64,000 nt of DNA, taken from Albimonas sp963816545. GTDB lineage: Bacteria > Pseudomonadota > Alphaproteobacteria > Rhodobacterales > Rhodobacteraceae. The notes beneath the pieces are model-generated. The model was given only the letters and a program-made list of their open reading frames with translations. It made no database searches and was not told the origin of the DNA. Shown in pieces: positions 26,521-35,014 of this stretch. The number at the start of each line of letters is the position of its first letter. The stretch's first letter is position 1. Location of the stretch: contig CAWFLE010000001.1 of assembly GCA_963816545.1 (NCBI GenBank), positions 186,001 to 250,000 of the forward strand, written 5' to 3'. Made by a program: the position numbers and the translations under genes.

Positions 26521-27576
26521 TCACAAGCCGACGGCAAGGGCGAGCGCGGCCATGTCCTCGGGCAAGGGCGATTCGAAGACCAGCTCCTCGCCGGTGACGG
26601 GGTGGACGAAGCCCAGCGTGGCGGCGTGCAGCGCCTGACGGGGGAAGGCGCCCAGCGCCTCCACGCCCTCGAACGCATCGGGCGCCTTGCGCGACCGGCC
26701 GCCATAGACCGGGTCGCCCACCAGCGGGTGCCCCATCCAGCTCAGGTGGACGCGGATCTGGTGGGTGCGCCCCGTCTCCAGCCGGCACTCGATGCGGGAG
26801 ACGACGGGCCGCGTCTCCGGCCCCGCGGCGGCCAAGGTGCGCAGGTGGCTGATCGCGACCCGGCCCGATCCCCGCGACACCGCCATGCGCTTGCGGTCCG
26901 CCCGGTGACGGTCGAGATGCGTCTCCACCCGGATCCAGCCCCCGCCCTCGTCCTCCACCCCCGGCAGGCCCACGATGCGCGGATCCGCCACGGAGGGCGC
27001 GCCCCAGGCGAAGGCGATGTAGCTGCGCTCCAGGTCATGGGAGGCGAACTGCTCCGCCAGCCCGTGATGCGCGCGGTCGGTCTTGGCGACCACCAGCAGG
27101 CCGGAGGTGTCCTTGTCGATCCGGTGGACGATGCCGGGCCGCGCCTCCCCGCCGATGCCCGAGAGGGTGCCCGCGCAGTGATGCAGCAGGGCGTTGACCA
27201 GCGTGCCGGTCTCCGCCCCCGGCGCGGGGTGGACGACCATGCCCGCGGGCTTGTCGATCACGATGAGGTGGGCGTCCTCGTGGATCACGCGCAGGGGGAT
27301 GGCTTCGGGCTGCGGGGTGGCGGGGACGGGCGGGGGGACGGCCACCTCCCACGCCTCGCCGGCCTTGACTTGGGCCTTGGGCTCGCGCACCGGGTCCCCG
27401 CCCGCGCGCGCCACGGCGCCCGCCTCGATCAGGGCGCGCAGGCGCGAGCGGCTGAGGCCCGGCGGCGCCAGCGCGGCGAGGGCCTTGTCCAGGCGTTCGC
27501 CCTCCAGCGCCTCGGGCACGGTGAAGGTCAGGGGGGCGTCATCGGCGTCGTCGCCGGCTTCCAGGGGATCGCTCAT
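26521..27576 (-). CDS. rluD: RluA-family pseudouridine synthase (RluD-like)
   Basis: A 351-residue rRNA pseudouridine synthase. An S4-like RNA-binding domain (GERLDKALAALAPPGLSRSRLRALIEAGAV) precedes the catalytic domain with GIVHRIDKDTSGLLVVAKTD, which contains the catalytic Asp (HRIDKDTSG), and LETGRTHQIRVHLSWMGHPLVGDPVYG near the end. RluD-type enzymes modify helix 69 of 23S rRNA. The ATG at 27576 overlaps, head to head, the ATG of the DUF6476 gene (shared CATG), leaving no intergenic promoter space. Confidence 0.9.
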   Translation of the reverse strand: MSDPLEAGDDADDAPLTFTVPEALEGERLDKALAALAPPGLSRSRLRALIEAGAVARAGGDPVREPKAQVKAGEAWEVAVPPPVPATPQPEAIPLRVIHEDAHLIVIDKPAGMVVHPAPGAETGTLVNALLHHCAGTLSGIGGEARPGIVHRIDKDTSGLLVVAKTDRAHHGLAEQFASHDLERSYIAFAWGAPSVADPRIVGLPGVEDEGGGWIRVETHLDRHRADRKRMAVSRGSGRVAISHLRTLAAAGPETRPVVSRIECRLETGRTHQIRVHLSWMGHPLVGDPVYGGRSRKAPDAFEGVEALGAFPRQALHAATLGFVHPVTGEELVFESPLPEDMAALALAVGL

Positions 27577-27925
27577 GCGCCCGAACCTATCCGGCCCCGA
27601 GGCGGAGGACGAGGACGAGTTTCCCGAACCCCCGCGTCTGAAGGTCCTGCGACTGACGGTGATGGGCCTGATGGTGACGCTGGCCGTGGGCATGGCGGTG
27701 ATCGCGGGGACGGTCGCGTGGCGGCTGTTCTCGGTGGCGCCGCCGGCGCAGCCCGTGCGCGCCGAGGCGCTGGTCCTGCCGGAGGGGCACGAGATCACGG
27801 CGCTCGGCGCCTCCGGGTCCGAGGTGCTGGTGACCCTGCGCGCCCCGGACGGGACCGAGCGGTTGCGGGTGTTCCGCCGCTCTGACGGGGCGCTGCTGTC
27901 GGAGACGCCGCTCCGGCGGGAATGA
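27575..27925 (+). CDS. Small single-pass membrane protein (DUF6476-like)
   Basis: A 116-residue protein with an acidic, proline-rich N-terminus (PEAEDEDEFPEPPRLK), one transmembrane helix (about residues 30-52) and a short beta-rich C-terminal part (EGHEITALGASGSEVLVTLRAPDGTERLRVF). It matches my recollection of a small protein conserved beside the RluA-family gene in Rhodobacterales and annotated DUF6476. Its function is unknown. The start codon overlaps the divergent rluD start; an internal start is possible. Confidence 0.75.
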   Translation: MRPNLSGPEAEDEDEFPEPPRLKVLRLTVMGLMVTLAVGMAVIAGTVAWRLFSVAPPAQPVRAEALVLPEGHEITALGASGSEVLVTLRAPDGTERLRVFRRSDGALLSETPLRRE

Positions 27926-28022
27926 GGCCGGGGGCGCGGCCGGACGGTTAGCAAATCACCCTATTTCACAAACGCCCTCCGGCAAGCCATTGAAAACGCG
28001 CGGCTTGCGTGCCGCCGAGGCC

Positions 28023-28041
28023 GTGTTTCGCTGCGAAACAC
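28023..28041. repeat. GTTTCGC-n-GCGAAAC palindrome, copy 3
   Basis: A 19-bp palindrome GTGTTTCGC-T-GCGAAACAC in the 225-bp spacer upstream of tRNA-Glu. The rest of the spacer holds the tRNA promoter and no gene. Confidence 0.6.
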
Positions 28042-28094
28042 CCGCGCGAAACGCGCCGCGGGGCCGGAACGTGGCCCGCCCGCAAGACAGGCTC

Positions 28095-28124
28095 TTGACA
28101 CCCCCCGGCCTCCCGCACTAAGTC
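28095..28124 (+). promoter_or_regulatory. Promoter of tRNA-Glu
   Basis: A consensus -35 TTGACA at 28095-28100 and a weak -10 TAAGTC at 28119-28124 with 18-bp spacing, ending 26 bp before the tRNA 5' end. Confidence 0.5.
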
Positions 28125-28150
28125 CCCGCTCACCGCAGCGAGGCAAATAT

Positions 28151-28225
28151 GTCCCCTTCGTCTAGCGGTTAGGACGCCACCCTCTCACGGTGGAAACAGG
28201 GGTTCGATTCCCCTAGGGGATACCA
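28151..28225 (+). tRNA. tRNA-Glu (anticodon CUC), CCA encoded
   Basis: The acceptor stem GTCCCCT pairs with AGGGGAT. The D-arm is TCTAGCGGTTAGGA, the anticodon stem CCACC/GGTGG encloses the loop CTCTCAC with anticodon CUC, and the T-arm is AGGGGTTCGATTCCCCT with GTTCGATTC. The discriminator A is followed by an encoded CCA. No partner tRNA is adjacent. Confidence 0.97.
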
Positions 28226-28292
28226 ATTCACCGCCTTCGCGGCAGGGCCGGCGCACCAAGCGCCGGCCCTTCGCATGTCCGGGGAGGGGGCG

Positions 28293-28846
28293 ATGGAGCT
28301 GGCCCAAGCCAAGGCCGAAGCGCGCAAGGCCGCGCTCGCCCGCCGCAAGGGGGCGCACGCGGCTTTGGGACCGGCGCCGGAGGCCGCGACCGAGGCGCTG
28401 GTGGAGGCGCTCGCCGCCCTGCCCGCCCCGGTCATCGCCGGCTACCTGCCCATCCGCACCGAGATCGACCCCCGCCCCGCGATGGCCCGCCTGCACGCCT
28501 CCGGCCGGCGCCTCTGCGTCCCGGTGATCGAGGCGCCCGGCCTCCCCCTGCATTTCCGCGAGTGGCGGCCCGGTTCGACGCTCTCCCCGGCCCCTTCGGC
28601 GCCCATGTGCCGGAGGCCGGGGAGTGGCTGACCCCCGCCGCCCTGATCGTGCCGCTGGTGGCTTATGACGGCGCCCTGATCCGCCTCGGCTACGGCGGCG
28701 GGTTCTACGACCGTACGCTGGAGCGCCTGCGCGCCGAGGCCCACGCCCCAGCCATCGGCTTCGCCTACGCCGCCCAGCGGGCCGAAGGCCTGCCGCGGGA
28801 GGCGACGGACCAGCCGCTGGACGCGGTGGTGACGGAAGCCGGCTAG
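28293..28846 (+). CDS. 5-formyltetrahydrofolate cyclo-ligase, frameshifted
   Basis: An ATP-dependent enzyme of about 185 residues that recycles 5-formyl-THF to methenyl-THF. The first frame carries KAEARKAALARRKGAH and IAGYLPIRTEIDPRPAM...RRLCVPVIE, ending FREWRPGSTL. The second frame supplies LPGPFGAHVPEAGEW, ALIVPLVAYDGALIRLGYGGGFYDRTL (the family signature) and AIGFAYAAQ. One extra base near 28580 joins them. The ATG at 28293 follows GGGGAGGGGG and is preferred to 28275. Its TAG overlaps the stop of the opposite gene (CTAG). Confidence 0.87.
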
Positions 28847-29676
28847 GCCGGGATCGCCAGCCCCTCGGGCCCCGAAGGCTGAAGCCGCCCGCCGATCCGC
28901 ACCGAGGCCACCCGCCTGGCAAGCCCGGTCGCGTCCTCCGTCTCGACGAACACGCCCGAGAGCGTCGCCTCGCCCAGCGCCGGCGTGAAGCGGCCCTTGG
29001 GCATGCCGGTGACGAAGCGGCGGATCGGCTCCTCGGCGTCCATGCCGATCACCGAATCGTAGTCGCCGCACATGCCCGCGTCGGACTGATAGGCGGTGCC
29101 CTTGCGCAGGATCATCGCGTCCGAGGTCGGGACATGGGTGTGCGTGCCCACCACGAGGCTCGCGCGGCCGTCGAGGATGCGGCCCACGGCCATCTTCTCG
29201 GACGTGGCCTCGGCGTGGAAATCCACGATCACCGCCTGCGCGGCGCCCCCAAGCGGCGCCTGCTTCAGGGCCGCCTCGAGCATCGGCAGCGGATCGTCGA
29301 AGGGCCGGTTCATGAACGCCCGGCCCAGCGCCTGCGCCACCAGCACCTTGCGCCCGCGGGTGGCGGAGAACACCCGCACGCCCCCGCCCGGCGCGGACTT
29401 GGCGAAGTTCAGGGGGCGAATGATCCGCGGCTCGGACGAGATGTAGGACAGCATCTCCTTCTGGTCGAAGGCGTGATCCCCCAGCGTGAGGCAATCCGCC
29501 CCCGCCGCCAGCAGGTCCTGCGCGATCGAGCCGGTCAGCCCCATGCCCGAGGCCGAATTCTCGGCGTTCACCACGACGAAATCGAGGCCCCAGGCCTGCC
29601 GCAACGCAGGCAGGCGCTCGACCACCGCCGCACGGCCTGACCGGCCCACGACGTCTCCGAGGAAAAGCAGTCTCAT
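28843..29676 (-). CDS. TIGR00282/YmdB-like metallophosphoesterase
   Basis: A 277-residue metallophosphoesterase. MRLLFLGDVVGRSGRAAVVERLP gives the first metal ligand (GDVVG). VVNAENSASGMGLT, LTLGDHAFDQKEML, VDFHAEATSEKMA and VVGTHTHVPTSD provide the remaining dinuclear metal ligands. Homologues such as YmdB hydrolyse 2',3'-cyclic nucleotides and affect RNA metabolism and developmental state in Bacillus. The target here is unknown. It converges with the cyclo-ligase gene, sharing CTAG at their stops. Confidence 0.9.
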   Translation of the reverse strand: MRLLFLGDVVGRSGRAAVVERLPALRQAWGLDFVVVNAENSASGMGLTGSIAQDLLAAGADCLTLGDHAFDQKEMLSYISSEPRIIRPLNFAKSAPGGGVRVFSATRGRKVLVAQALGRAFMNRPFDDPLPMLEAALKQAPLGGAAQAVIVDFHAEATSEKMAVGRILDGRASLVVGTHTHVPTSDAMILRKGTAYQSDAGMCGDYDSVIGMDAEEPIRRFVTGMPKGRFTPALGEATLSGVFVETEDATGLARRVASVRIGGRLQPSGPEGLAIPA

Positions 29677-29770
29677 GCGCCTCCCCTACGACTTTCGCGG
29701 GGGCGCGGAAAGACCGGCCTTGCAGGGGCGCCGCCCCCGCCTACCTGCGGGTCTCATGGAGGAGGTCGGC

Positions 29771-30069
29771 ATGGAAGAGGTCGGACAGGTTCTGGGCTGG
29801 GTGCCATCGTGGCGCTGGTGATCGTGGGGCTGCTGGCGGGCTTCCTTGCAAGCCTCGTGAACGGGCGGCGGCACATGGCGCTCTACCTCGTGGTCGGCGT
29901 GGTGGGCGCGCTGGCGGCGCCGGTGCTGGCGGCGGCGCTGGGGCTGACGGCGCTGGTCGCCTCGGGCATCGGGGCGCTGCTGGTGGCGGCGGCGGTCGGC
30001 GCGGTGGTGGTGCTGGTGCTGGTCCGCATGGTCTTCGGGCGCAGGCCGGTGCAGCCGCCGGACCGCTGA
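29771..30069 (+). CDS. GlsB/YeaQ/YmgE-family small membrane protein, frameshifted
   Basis: A small hydrophobic protein of about 99 residues with alternating glycine- and alanine-rich helices: IVALVIVGLLAGFLASLVNG, LYLVVGVVGALAAPVLAAALG and a long final helix. This fits the transglycosylase-associated/GlsB stress-membrane family. The ATG at 29771 with GGAGG upstream gives MEEVGQVLGWV, then one missing G near 29800 (GTGCC for GTGGCC) shifts the frame. Without that base the product would end after 16 residues. Confidence 0.7.
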
Positions 30070-30180
30070 CGCGCGGGGCCGCCGGCGGAGCTCCTGCCCT
30101 GCCGATGGCCTGAATGCCGCCGTCCTGAGCAGCGACCCCGCGCCTTGCGGGGGGCCGGCGGGCGAGGCATCGTCCCGGCC

Positions 30181-31107
30181 ATGACCGACCGCCCCGACGC
30201 GGCCCTGCGCCCCGCCCTCTCGCGCCTCCTGCCCCTGGCCGCCGTGCTCGCGGTCGGCGCGGGCTGGGGGCTTTCGGTGGTGGCGATGAAGGTCTCCGTC
30301 TCCACCGGGCATCACCCGGTCGGGCTGATGTTCTGGCAGTTCGCCATCTTCGCGGCGTGCCTGAGCGTGATCTCCGCCCTCCAGCGCCGGCTCCCGCCGC
30401 TGCATCGCCGGGCGCTGCTGTTCTACGCGGGCGTGGCGCTGATGGGCGCCTTCGCCCCCGGCGCGGCGGAGCTTTCGGCCGCGGTCCACCTGCCCGCCGG
30501 CGTGCTGGCGATCTGCATCGCCACCGTGCCGATGTTCTCGCTGGTCCTGTCGGTTTCGCTGCGGATCGAGCGGCCGGGCCCCCGGCGGCTTCTGGGCGTG
30601 GGCCTCGGGGCCGTCGCGATCCTGCTGCTGCTGGGGCCGGAGGCGAGCCTGCCGGACCCCGCCGCCTGGCCCTGGGTGCTGGTCTGCCTGATCGCCCCCT
30701 TCTCCTACGCCTGCGAGGGGCTGTGGATCGCCGCCCGGATGCCGGATGACGCGGGCCCGATCCGGGCGCTGCTGGGCGCCTCGATCACGGGCGTCTGCGC
30801 GCTGGCGCCGGCGGTGGCTCTGGTCCCCGGCGTCTGGGTTCCCATGCCCGGGGCGTGGGGGGATGCGGAGAAGTCCGTGGTCGCGGCGGCGGTCCTCTCC
30901 TGCGTCTGCTACTGGGGCTACCTGACCGCGGTGCGGCTCTGGGGGCCGGTCTACGCCTCGCTGATCGCCTGGGCGGTGACGGCGATGGCGGTGATGTGGG
31001 GCGTGGCGCTGCTGGGGGAGCGGCCGTCGCCCTTCATCTGGGCGGCGCTGGCGCTGATGGTGGGCGGCATGGCGCTGGCGCAGCCGCCGAAGGGCGCGCG
31101 GCCCTGA
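30181..31107 (+). CDS. DMT-superfamily (EamA) transporter
   Basis: A 308-residue permease with ten predicted helices in two EamA repeats: GAGWGLSVVAMKVSVSTGHHPVGLMFWQFAIF opens the first, and SCVCYWGYLTAVRLWGPVYASLIAWAVTAMAVMWGVALLGERPSP closes the second. Such transporters export metabolites or import nucleotide sugars, and the substrate is not evident. It precedes the SLC13-type permease by 91 bp. Confidence 0.85.
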   Translation: MTDRPDAALRPALSRLLPLAAVLAVGAGWGLSVVAMKVSVSTGHHPVGLMFWQFAIFAACLSVISALQRRLPPLHRRALLFYAGVALMGAFAPGAAELSAAVHLPAGVLAICIATVPMFSLVLSVSLRIERPGPRRLLGVGLGAVAILLLLGPEASLPDPAAWPWVLVCLIAPFSYACEGLWIAARMPDDAGPIRALLGASITGVCALAPAVALVPGVWVPMPGAWGDAEKSVVAAAVLSCVCYWGYLTAVRLWGPVYASLIAWAVTAMAVMWGVALLGERPSPFIWAALALMVGGMALAQPPKGARP

Positions 31108-31198
31108 AGCCGCATTGCCCGCCGCGGCGGGGCCGGGTAGACAGGTCCACCGGGGCCTCGGCAGGCCTTGCCGCGACCGCCCGGGGGGATGCACGCGC

Positions 31199-32974
31199 AT
31201 GAGTTTGTTGGCTTTCGAGGGCGCGCCGGCGGTCCTGACCCTCGCCGTCCTCATCGGCATGTTCGTCCTCTTCTGCACCGAGCGCTTCCCGCCCGAGGTC
31301 ATCGCCATCGGCGGCGTGGCGGTCCTTCTGGCCTGCGGCGTGCTGGAGGCCGGGGCGCTGATGGACGCCGTGGCGAATCCCGCGCCCATCACCATCGCGG
31401 CCATGTTCATCCTCTCGGGCGCGCTGGTGCGGACCGGGGCGCTGGACGCCTTCACCCGATTCGCGCTCTCGGGAGCGGAGAAGCGGCCGGCGGCGACGCT
31501 GACGGCCTTCGCGGCCTTCACGCTCGGCGCCTCGGCCTTCATGAACAACACGCCGGTGGTGGTGGTGCTGATCCCGGTCGCGATCCGGCTGGCGCAGGCC
31601 ATCGGCACCACCGGCTCGCGGCTGCTGATCCCGCTCTCGTATCTCGCGATCCTGGGCGGGCTCTGCACGCTGATCGGGACCTCCACCAACCTGTTGGTGG
31701 ACGGCGTCGCGCGCTCGGCAGGGCTGGAGCCGTTCACCATGTTCGAGGTGACGCCGCTGGGCATCGCGGTGGCGCTGGCCGGGCTCCTCTACCTGCGGAT
31801 CGCGGCGCCGAGGCTGCTGCCCGAGCGCCATGCGCTGACCGACTTCCTGGGCGAGCGGAAGCGGCTGAGCTTCTTCACCGAAGTCGCGGTGCCCCCCGGC
31901 TCCCCCGTAATCGGGCAGGAGGTGCTGAAGGTGGACCTGTTCCGCCGTCAGGGGATGCGGGTGATCGACGTGCTGCGGGGGGACGAATCGCTCCGCCGCA
32001 ACATGGCGGGCGTGGTGCTCCAGGAAGGGGACCGGGTGGTCCTGCGCACCGGCGTGAACGAGCTTCTGGGCCTGCGGGAGACCCGGGCTCTGCACATGGT
32101 CGACCGCATCTCCGAGAAGAAGACCGTGACGGTGGAGGCGCTGATCGGTCCCAACTGCCGGCTGGTGGGGCGCACGCTCGGCCAACTCCGCCTGCGCCGG
32201 CGCTACGGCGTCTATCCGCTGGCGGTGCATCGGCGGTCCCAGAACATGGGCCGGCAGCTCGACGAGATCTTCGTGCGGATCGGCGACACCCTGCTGCTGG
32301 AGGGCGACCCGGACGACATCAAGCGGCTCGCGGACGACGTGGGCCTCGTGGACATCGCCCAGCCGACCGAGCGGCCCTATCGCCGCGACCGCGCGTGGAT
32401 CGTGCTCGCGGTGCTGGCCTCGGTGGTGGTGTTCTCGGCGCTCGACCTCATTCCCATCGTGGCGGCGGCGGTGATCGGGGTGGCGGTGGTGCTGTTCACC
32501 CGCTGCATCGACGCGGACGAGGCGTTCGGGTCCATCGAGGGCCGGCTGCTGGCGCTGATCTTCGCGATGCTCGGCATCGGGGCGGCGCTGGAGAACTCGG
32601 GCGCCGTGAAGCTGGTGGTGGACGCGCTGGCGCCCTTTCTCAAGGGGGTGAACCCGGTGGTCTCGCTGTGGCTCCTGTTCCTGATGTGCTCGGCGCTGAC
32701 CGAGCTCGTCTCCAACAACGCGGTGGCGGTGGTGATGACGCCGCTCGCCATCGGGCTCGCGAATGCGCTGGGGGTGGACCCGCGGGCCTTCGTGGTGGCG
32801 GTGATGATCGCGGCCTCGGCCTCCTTCGCCACGCCCATCGGCTATCAGACCAACACGCTGGTATACGGGCCGGGGGGCTACAAGTTCACCGACTTCGTGA
32901 AGGTGGGCTTGGGCATGAACCTGCTGGTGGGCGTGGTCGCCTGCCTGCTCATCCCGCTGATCTGGCCGCTGTGA
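31199..32974 (+). CDS. SLC13-family permease with two TrkA-C (RCK_C) domains
   Basis: A 591-residue divalent-anion:Na+ symporter-like protein. The first helix bundle contains ASAFMNNTPVVVVLIPVAIRL and LCTLIGTSTNLLVDG, the substrate/Na+ hairpin motif (SNT-like). Two cytosolic TrkA-C domains follow (around residues 215-290 and 300-385; LRRNMAGVVLQEGDRVVLRTG and EIFVRIGDTLLLEGDPDDIKRL). The second bundle ends ASASFATPIGYQTNTLVYGPGGYKF. The substrate could be sulfate, dicarboxylate or another anion. The stop overlaps the next start (GTGA). Confidence 0.9.
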   Translation: MSLLAFEGAPAVLTLAVLIGMFVLFCTERFPPEVIAIGGVAVLLACGVLEAGALMDAVANPAPITIAAMFILSGALVRTGALDAFTRFALSGAEKRPAATLTAFAAFTLGASAFMNNTPVVVVLIPVAIRLAQAIGTTGSRLLIPLSYLAILGGLCTLIGTSTNLLVDGVARSAGLEPFTMFEVTPLGIAVALAGLLYLRIAAPRLLPERHALTDFLGERKRLSFFTEVAVPPGSPVIGQEVLKVDLFRRQGMRVIDVLRGDESLRRNMAGVVLQEGDRVVLRTGVNELLGLRETRALHMVDRISEKKTVTVEALIGPNCRLVGRTLGQLRLRRRYGVYPLAVHRRSQNMGRQLDEIFVRIGDTLLLEGDPDDIKRLADDVGLVDIAQPTERPYRRDRAWIVLAVLASVVVFSALDLIPIVAAAVIGVAVVLFTRCIDADEAFGSIEGRLLALIFAMLGIGAALENSGAVKLVVDALAPFLKGVNPVVSLWLLFLMCSALTELVSNNAVAVVMTPLAIGLANALGVDPRAFVVAVMIAASASFATPIGYQTNTLVYGPGGYKFTDFVKVGLGMNLLVGVVACLLIPLIWPL

Positions 32975-33318
32975 GCGTGGCGTGGCTCTTGCCCCCGCTG
33001 GCGCTGCTGGCGGGCCTCGCCACCGTGGCGCTGTTCGCCTGGGGCTTCGCGGTGCAGCGGCTGGTGCGGCGGGTGGAGACCGCGCATCCGGCGCGGTTCT
33101 CGGAGCTGGCGGGACGGGCCAGGGGGCGGAAGGTTCCGCGCCTCGCGGCCTCCAACGCGCTCCAGAACGCGCTGTTCCGCGGGGAGCGGTTCGAGGATCT
33201 CGAGGCCGACCCTGTCGCCGCCCCCCTCCTGCGGCGGGAGCGCCTGGCCCGGGGCGTGCTGATGGGCGCCAGCTTCGCGACCGTGGCGATCTTCGTGGCG
33301 GTGCTGAGCTTCGCGTGA
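32971..33318 (+). CDS. Hypothetical small membrane protein coupled to the SLC13 permease
   Basis: A 115-residue protein starting at a GTG that overlaps the permease stop (GTGA). It has an N-terminal helix (LPPLALLAGLATVALFAWGFAV), a basic middle (FSELAGRARGRKVPRLAASNALQNALFRGERFEDLEADP) and a C-terminal helix (FATVAIFVAVLSFA). I do not recognise the family. Coupled translation suggests a job linked to the permease, but the layout resembles small universal-stress or DUF membrane proteins found widely. Confidence 0.6.
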   Translation: MSVAWLLPPLALLAGLATVALFAWGFAVQRLVRRVETAHPARFSELAGRARGRKVPRLAASNALQNALFRGERFEDLEADPVAAPLLRRERLARGVLMGASFATVAIFVAVLSFA

Positions 33319-33387
33319 CTTGAGGCGGAGGCCCGGGTTCACTATAAGCCGCGGGATCACGACATCTTCGCGCGAGAGAGGCTCGTC

Positions 33388-34134
33388 ATGGCCGGCCATT
33401 CCAAATGGGCCAACATCCAGCACCGCAAGGGGCGCCAGGACGCGGCGCGCTCCAAGCTGTTCTCCAAGCTGGCGAAGGAGATCACCGTCGCCGCGAAGAT
33501 GGGGGACCCCGATCCCGACAAGAACCCGCGCCTGCGCCTCGCGGTGAAGGAGGCGAAGTCCGTGTCCGTCCCCAAGGACGTGATCACGCGCGCCATCAAC
33601 AAGGCCGCAGGCGGCGACGCCGAGACCTATGAGGAGATCCGCTACGAGGGCTACGCCCCCGGCGGGGTCGCCGTGGTGGTCGAGGCGCTGACCGACAACC
33701 GCAACCGCACGGCCTCCAATGTCCGGTCCCTGTTCGCCAAGCACGGCGGCAACCTTGGGGAAACCGGGTCCGTGGGCTTCATGTTCGACCGGATGGGCCA
33801 GGTGATTTACCCGGCCTCGGCCGGCGGGGCCGAGAAGGTGCTTGAGGCGGCCGTCGAGGCGGGGGCCGAGGACGTGGAATCGGACGAGGACGGCCATGTC
33901 ATCTGGTGCCAGGCGACCGACCTGAACGAGGTCTCCACCGCGCTGGAGGAATCGCTGGGGGAGGCGGATTCCACCAAGCTGGTGTGGAAGCCCAACCTGA
34001 CCAACGATCTCGACCTCGAAGGGGCCGAGAAGGTGATGAAGCTGGTGAACGCGCTGGAGGACGACGACGACGTTCAAACCGTGACCGCCAACCTCGAGAT
34101 GTCGGACGAGGTGATGGAGGCGCTGAGCGCCTGA
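33388..34134 (+). CDS. YebC/PmpR-family regulatory protein
   Basis: A 248-residue YebC-type protein. The N-terminal signature MAGHSKWANIQHRKGRQDAARSKLFSKLAKEITVAAKMG is nearly invariant in the family, followed by DNRNRTASNVRSLFAKHGGNLGETGSVGFMF. Members act as DNA-binding regulators, and some as translation factors easing ribosome stalling at polyproline. It stands alone with its own terminator at 34140-34161. Confidence 0.96.
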   Translation: MAGHSKWANIQHRKGRQDAARSKLFSKLAKEITVAAKMGDPDPDKNPRLRLAVKEAKSVSVPKDVITRAINKAAGGDAETYEEIRYEGYAPGGVAVVVEALTDNRNRTASNVRSLFAKHGGNLGETGSVGFMFDRMGQVIYPASAGGAEKVLEAAVEAGAEDVESDEDGHVIWCQATDLNEVSTALEESLGEADSTKLVWKPNLTNDLDLEGAEKVMKLVNALEDDDDVQTVTANLEMSDEVMEALSA

Positions 34135-34139
34135 ATGCG

Positions 34140-34161
34140 GAGGGGCCCCTGCGGGCCCCTC
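34140..34161 (+). terminator. Bidirectional hairpin between yebC and the VPLPA-CTERM gene
   Basis: A perfect 9-bp stem GAGGGGCCC/GGGCCCCTC with a CTGC tetraloop, between convergent genes. Confidence 0.6.
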
Positions 34162-34166
34162 GCCCG

Positions 34167-34844
34167 TCAGACGCGCCGGCGAAGCGCGGCGAGGCCCAGC
34201 AGCCCGAGGCCCAGCATCGGCAGCGCCGCCGGGACCGGCACGGCGGAGACCGATGGCTCGGCTTCCGACACCGCGAGAGATCCGTTGTCTCTGACGACGC
34301 AGTACTCGCGGCCGTACGCGTATCTCTCGAAGTAGACGGCGTAGGCGCCTTCGCAGTAGCCGCCGAACTGATTGTACCCGAAGGAGAATTCGCCGGTCAG
34401 CACGTCTTGGGAGGGGTCCGAGGACGAGGAATAGAACGTCAGGCTCCAGTCTCCGGCCGGACCCAAGGCGGAGCCCACGCGCGTGTCGCGCTGCATCATC
34501 AGATTGACCAGTCGGCCGTCGATCGCCCGATAGGTCAGCGCCGGGACATCGGCGGGCGAGGACGCCAGCACGATGGCGGGCCCGCCGCCGTTCGGCATGA
34601 GGTTGAGGTCCGCCTGCAGCAGGTGGAAGTCGGGCGTCGGGCCCGAGATCCGCCCCGTGCCGGGGGTGGTCAGCCCCTCGACCATCTCTACGGTGAAGCT
34701 GCCGAAAAACTCGACATAGGACGAGGGGGCGCCGATCACCGGGAAGGAAAAGTCGATCTGGCGTATGATCGTGGTCGCTTGGGCGGTCGCGGCGCACAGT
34801 ATTGCGCCCGCCGCCAGAAAGGCGACGCGAGTTGCAGAACGCAT
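34167..34844 (-). CDS. VPLPA-CTERM sorting-domain protein, secreted
   Basis: A 225-residue secreted protein of unknown function. MRSATRVAFLAAGAILCAATAQA is a signal peptide. The C-terminus VPVPAALPMLGLGLLGLAALRRRV is a VPLPA/PEP-CTERM-like tripartite tail (motif, helix, arginines) recognised by exosortase-type systems. The middle is beta-rich with FSFPVIGAPSSYVEFFGSF and GEFSFGYNQFGGYCEG. A GGGGAG lies about 10 bases before the ATG at 34844; an upstream in-frame ATG at 34958 would bury the signal peptide. No exosortase gene is in this window. Confidence 0.75.
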   Translation of the reverse strand: MRSATRVAFLAAGAILCAATAQATTIIRQIDFSFPVIGAPSSYVEFFGSFTVEMVEGLTTPGTGRISGPTPDFHLLQADLNLMPNGGGPAIVLASSPADVPALTYRAIDGRLVNLMMQRDTRVGSALGPAGDWSLTFYSSSSDPSQDVLTGEFSFGYNQFGGYCEGAYAVYFERYAYGREYCVVRDNGSLAVSEAEPSVSAVPVPAALPMLGLGLLGLAALRRRV

Positions 34845-35014
34845 CTTCTCTAAGCTCCCCAGCTTGTTCTGGTCCGCCTCGGCCGGGGCCGAGAGGTCCT
34901 TGATGAGCTTTGAATGAACCGCAAAGCGACGCAGTGTCAACTGCGCTTGACTCCCCAACGAAGACGGGCGGCCCGCAGGCCGCCCGGAGGGATGCTCGGT
35001 GCAGGACGCTCAGC

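Noticed and set aside
28169..28922. Minus-strand open frames over the tRNA-Glu and cyclo-ligase region
   Set aside because: They run antisense through a confident tRNA and a recognisable enzyme gene.
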